From positions 1-64,000 of the forward strand of contig NZ_JACHZQ010000011.1 of NCBI RefSeq assembly GCF_014193655.1: 64,000 nt of DNA. Direction: 5' to 3'. Shown here in pieces: positions 61,086-64,000 of the stretch. The notes under the pieces were generated by a model. It was not told the DNA's origin and did not search any database. It worked only from the letters and a program-made list of their open reading frames with translations. The DNA comes from Rhizobium sp. BK313 (GTDB lineage: Bacteria; Pseudomonadota; Alphaproteobacteria; Rhizobiales; Rhizobiaceae). Positions within the stretch are counted from its first letter, which is position 1; each line of letters starts with the position of its first letter. The position numbers and the translations under genes are program-made.

Positions 61086-61808
61086 CTACTGCCACTGTCC
61101 GTTGGGCAGGCGTCCGTGGTAGGGCGTGTTCCTGCAATGTCCCCACGGATCCAGCCAGTATCCGGGAGGGCATACAGGTTCGGCAACGGGCGGGTAGTAG
61201 ACGGGGCCGTAGTACGGCGGAGCCGGATAGACGGGTCGCGCTGCGGCAGAGCCTAGGACAGCGCCAGTCGCAAGGCCCATGCCGTACCAGCCGACATTGT
61301 TCCAGCCGCGCCAATGGTCGATGAACACAGCGGCAGGCCCGGTCGCGGTCGAAAGGTTGCCCTCCAGAACCGTCACATCGAAAGTCAGCGTCGTCCCATC
61401 AAGCTTCGGAGACTTGAGCGTGACCACGGCATCCCTAACTTCGGAACCGCCATTGAGAACCGACACCGTAGCATTGGGCGGATCGTCGTTGAAATTGTCC
61501 GGTCCCTCGCCCCATTGTTTGACGAGTTCATCGGTCAAGATGTGTCCGGCGGCCCGCACCGGTCGGTCGGCGAAGACGATCGAGTTCGCTGAGACGCCGG
61601 TGAGCGTCAGCTTGTCGCCCTCAAGTTTGGCGCCATCCGCATTTACCACTAGAAGCGATGCGGTCGGCCCCTGCCGCGTTACCTGTCCGATTGTCTTTTC
61701 AAGCGGAACATGGGGCTTGTTCGCGGTGTCCTGAGCCACGACGGCCCCAGCCACCAGAAATCCGACTGTTCCTACCAATGCAAGGAAAATCATATGTTTG
61801 CGTTTCAT
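61086..61808 (-). CDS. Secreted protein with Pro/Tyr-rich C-terminus
   Basis: A 240-residue protein with an N-terminal signal peptide (MKRKHMIFLALVGTVGFLVA). The middle (residues about 35-160) is beta-rich, including DGAKLEGDKLTLTGVSANSI and FADRPVRAAGHI. A short hydrophobic Gly/Ala stretch (about 175-190) precedes a Pro/Tyr-rich segment and a Cys-containing end, CPPGYWLDPWGHC. The central segment may relate to periplasmic proteins of unknown role in Rhizobiales. No function can be given. Confidence 0.65.
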   Translation of the reverse strand: MKRKHMIFLALVGTVGFLVAGAVVAQDTANKPHVPLEKTIGQVTRQGPTASLLVVNADGAKLEGDKLTLTGVSANSIVFADRPVRAAGHILTDELVKQWGEGPDNFNDDPPNATVSVLNGGSEVRDAVVTLKSPKLDGTTLTFDVTVLEGNLSTATGPAAVFIDHWRGWNNVGWYGMGLATGAVLGSAAARPVYPAPPYYGPVYYPPVAEPVCPPGYWLDPWGHCRNTPYHGRLPNGQWQ

Positions 61809-62574
61809 TGCTACATTCCTTGATCAATTTGTTTTCTCGCGTTGACGCGACATCAATGGGTATCAGCGAAATCGATCCTTGCCTGGACTTCACCCGTGCT
61901 CCATGTTGCCCTGGTCGGGTCGACGTCAGAGCGGCAACGACTGGTGCAACAGCGCGCAGATCATTATTCTGAGCATTGCAACCTCATCAAATTTTATACG
62001 TGCGAAGTCCCGGCGGCTCGGCCGTACGCGCGGAGCCAAATGCTGCTACGGATGCTTCGAGCACATCCGCCTATTAGATGTTTCTTTCATTAGACATGCC
62101 GTATGTATGCATGTCAATGATATATCAGAGCCACCAGATGCGATGCACTCCGTCGTACACGGAATACTGTCGAATTTTCTCCAGCTTCCGTGCCTGCAAC
62201 TCTCCGTCGCAGCCATCGCGTGTGAGATGCCGGTCGTTTTGATAGCTATCTGTGTATGTACGAGAGGTGCCGCCAACCTAAGAAGCCTCGCGCTCGCAGA
62301 GACGTCTCCTTGAATAGGTTTACATTCACAGCAACTCACGATCCGTGAAAATACGATCGGATATCTTGACAAGAATGGTCGCTTTGCGCCAATGCTGACA
62401 CTCCATTCCTTTCTGGCAATCATCAACGCGCCCTCTACATCCTCTTCCGTGCCGAACGGAGGGGACAGGCAGCGGCATGATGCGGCCAAGCGTTCCGGAA
62501 GGCCTTTCGGAACTATCTCTTACCGCCGACCCCATCCGCACGATTGTTTCAAAGCGAAACTTGGAGGAAAGACC
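61809..62574. other. 766-base region without a supported gene
   Basis: Between the secreted protein (minus) and the first aldo/keto reductase (plus). Base composition is lower in GC than its flanks. Open frames of up to about 147 codons occur on the minus strand but have no good ribosome site or known domain. A near-palindrome (two mismatches) lies at 62492-62513, about 60 bases before the reductase start, and may be a regulatory site. Confidence 0.45.
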
Positions 62575-63543
62575 ATGAAAATCGTAAGACTTGGCAAGAC
62601 CGGACTTGAAGTCAGCCGCATTTGCTTCGGCTGCATGTCCTTCGGCAAGCAGACCGAAGAGCGCCCTTGGGTGCTAGGCCTCGACGAGGCGCGGCCGCTA
62701 TACAAGCGCGCCTGGGACGCCGGCATCAATTTCTTCGATACGGCGAACGTCTATGCGCAGGGCACGAGTGAGGAAATCACCGGCGTACTGCTGAAGGAAC
62801 TGGCGCCGCGCCAGGAAATCGTCCTTGCGACGAAGGTCTTCGGCCGTATGCGTCCCGGTCCGAATGGCCAGGGCCTGTCGCGCGCCGCCATCCTCGGCGA
62901 AATCGACAACAGCCTGCGCCGCCTCGGCACAGACTATGTCGATCTCTACCAGATCCACCGCTTCGATCCCTTCACGCCGGTGGAAGAAACGATGGAAGCG
63001 CTGAACGATGTCGTTCGCGCCGGTAAGGCGCGCTATATCGGCGCCTCCTCCATGTGGGCCTGGCAATTCGCCAAGCTGCAGCATGCCGCCGAGCTCAACG
63101 GCTGGACCAAGTTTGTGTCGATGCAAAACCAGGTCAGCCTCGTCTACCGCGAGGAAGAGCGCGAGATGCTGCCGCTCTGCAGGGACCAGGGCATCGCCAC
63201 CCTGCCGTGGAGCCCACTCGGCGGCGGTAAGCTGACCCGCCCCTGGGGTACGGAAACCAAGCGTGCCACGACCGATCGCTACAATAAGACGATGTATGAA
63301 AAGGCGAGCGATCAGGAAATAGTGGCCGCCGTCGAAGCCGTCGCTAAGGCCCGCGGCACGAGCATGGCGCAAATTGCCATGGCGTGGGTGCTGCAGAAGC
63401 CTGAAGTGACTTCGCCCATCGTCGGCGTCAGCAAGATGAGCCATCTGGAGGATGCGATCGCCTCGGACGAGCTTGTCCTCAGCGCCGATGAAATCAAGGC
63501 GCTGGAGGCCCCTTACAAGCCTCAGCAGGTCGCCGGCTTCTGA
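62575..63543 (+). CDS. Aldo/keto reductase
   Basis: A 322-residue NADPH-dependent aldo/keto reductase. ATG at 62575 follows GGAGGAAAG. Landmarks are NFFDTANVYAQGTSEEITG (catalytic Asp and Tyr), LATKVFG (Lys), DLYQIHRFDP (His) and the cofactor-site segment TSPIVGVSKMSHLEDAI. It belongs to the YajO/Tas-like branch. A second reductase of another branch follows 29 bases later, so both may be co-transcribed. Confidence 0.92.
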   Translation: MKIVRLGKTGLEVSRICFGCMSFGKQTEERPWVLGLDEARPLYKRAWDAGINFFDTANVYAQGTSEEITGVLLKELAPRQEIVLATKVFGRMRPGPNGQGLSRAAILGEIDNSLRRLGTDYVDLYQIHRFDPFTPVEETMEALNDVVRAGKARYIGASSMWAWQFAKLQHAAELNGWTKFVSMQNQVSLVYREEEREMLPLCRDQGIATLPWSPLGGGKLTRPWGTETKRATTDRYNKTMYEKASDQEIVAAVEAVAKARGTSMAQIAMAWVLQKPEVTSPIVGVSKMSHLEDAIASDELVLSADEIKALEAPYKPQQVAGF

Positions 63544-63572
63544 TCGAGCAATACGAAGAGAGAAACAAAATA

Positions 63573-64000
63573 ATGAGTACCGAACCAGTGGTCGCCGGTA
63601 TCCCGCAGATGGGCTACGGCACATGGAACCGCCCCTCCGAAGAGGCCTATCAGGGCGTCATCTGGGCGCTTGAGGCCGGTTGCCGACATATCGATACGGC
63701 CCAGGGCTACAACAACGAACAGGATGTCGCCCGCGCCATCAAGGCTTCAGGCATTCCGCGCTCTGAAATCTTCATCACCACCAAAGTGAAACCCGAGAAT
63801 TTCGGACCTGGGCAGGTCGGCCCGTCGATCAAGGAAAGCCTGGAGAAGCTGCAAACCGATCAGGTCGACCTGTTGCTGCTTCATTGGCCGTCGCCGCAGA
63901 ACAAATACCCGTTGGAAGACTATGTCGGCCAGTTTCTCGCTGCTTTCGATGCCGGCGTCGCCAAGCGCATCGGCGTATCCAACTTCACCAAGGCGCTAAT
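63573..64000 (+). CDS. Aldo/keto reductase, N-terminal part
   Basis: About 142 codons are present; the gene continues beyond the window. Catalytic residues are readable: HIDTAQGYNNEQDV (Asp, Tyr), FITTKVKP (Lys) and DLLLLHWPSP (His), then AKRIGVSNF. The layout fits the DkgA/AKR5-type branch (2,5-diketo-gluconate reductase and relatives). It follows the previous reductase by 29 bases. Confidence 0.9.
   Translation, partial: MSTEPVVAGIPQMGYGTWNRPSEEAYQGVIWALEAGCRHIDTAQGYNNEQDVARAIKASGIPRSEIFITTKVKPENFGPGQVGPSIKESLEKLQTDQVDLLLLHWPSPQNKYPLEDYVGQFLAAFDAGVAKRIGVSNFTKAL

Noticed and set aside
62046-62489. 147-codon minus-strand open frame in the empty region before the reductases
   Set aside because: No ribosome site, unusual composition with many Cys and Ser, no known domain.
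1-64000. tRNA, rRNA, CRISPR arrays, intact transposases
   Set aside because: Looked for and not seen; no phage structural genes or integrase either.

Overview
This window looks like part of an alphaproteobacterial chromosome or large plasmid, most likely from Rhizobium or a close relative. Three things point there: GC-rich coding sequence, an L-rhamnose locus in the rhizobial arrangement (rhaDI divergent from rhaRSTPQUK), and an unusually high number of ABC uptake systems, each beside its own regulator. No rRNA, tRNA, CRISPR array or intact insertion sequence was seen. The taxonomic call is inference from gene content.

Layout. 1-6.3 kb is the most accessory-looking part: the end of an SDR dehydrogenase, a secreted 2H-phosphoesterase-like protein, a secreted protein with a histidine-rich tail, a Crp/Fnr regulator, and a compact four-gene minus-strand cassette (SCP2-like protein, 85-residue protein, M64-like zinc peptidase, small helical protein). 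The 85-residue protein is a free-standing copy of the N-terminal module of the peptidase; this cassette is the best candidate for an undescribed system. 6.3-8.7 kb carries a Gfo/Idh/MocA dehydrogenase and an IolE-like isomerase. 8.7-12.4 kb is an EmrAB-type efflux pair with a divergent TetR. 12.4-20.5 kb is a split peptide/glutathione uptake system: binding protein and two permeases on the minus strand; ROK regulator, gamma-glutamyltransferase and a double ATPase on the plus strand. 20.8-31.7 kb is the complete L-rhamnose locus.

31.8-41 kb holds an HD-domain hydrolase, a GlxA-type regulator, an SDR/tautomerase pair, two tail-to-tail LysR paralogues, a glutathione transferase, a three-domain FMN/FAD/2Fe-2S reductase, an AhpD-like protein and an AraC regulator. 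41-46.5 kb holds a LivK-type binding protein and a TetR-controlled three-gene catabolic operon (dehydrogenase, DUF993 aldolase-like protein, isomerase) with near-identical palindromes in front of both tetR and the operon. 46.6-49.7 kb carries a VOC protein, a flavoprotein and an epimerase.

49.8-55.7 kb is a GntR-linked operon combining an ABC importer with kynureninase and an arylformamidase-like hydrolase, readable as uptake and breakdown of kynurenine-type compounds. 55.9-59.1 kb has an amidase and an orphan peptide-binding protein that is a clear paralogue of the one at 14.3-15.8 kb. 59-64 kb holds a VOC protein, several small secreted proteins of unknown function, the decayed tail of an EAL-domain gene, and two aldo/keto reductases, the second running off the window.

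Overall theme: modular uptake-plus-catabolism cassettes, many with recognisable operator dyads. Functions are assigned from motifs and context read by eye; no database search was run.
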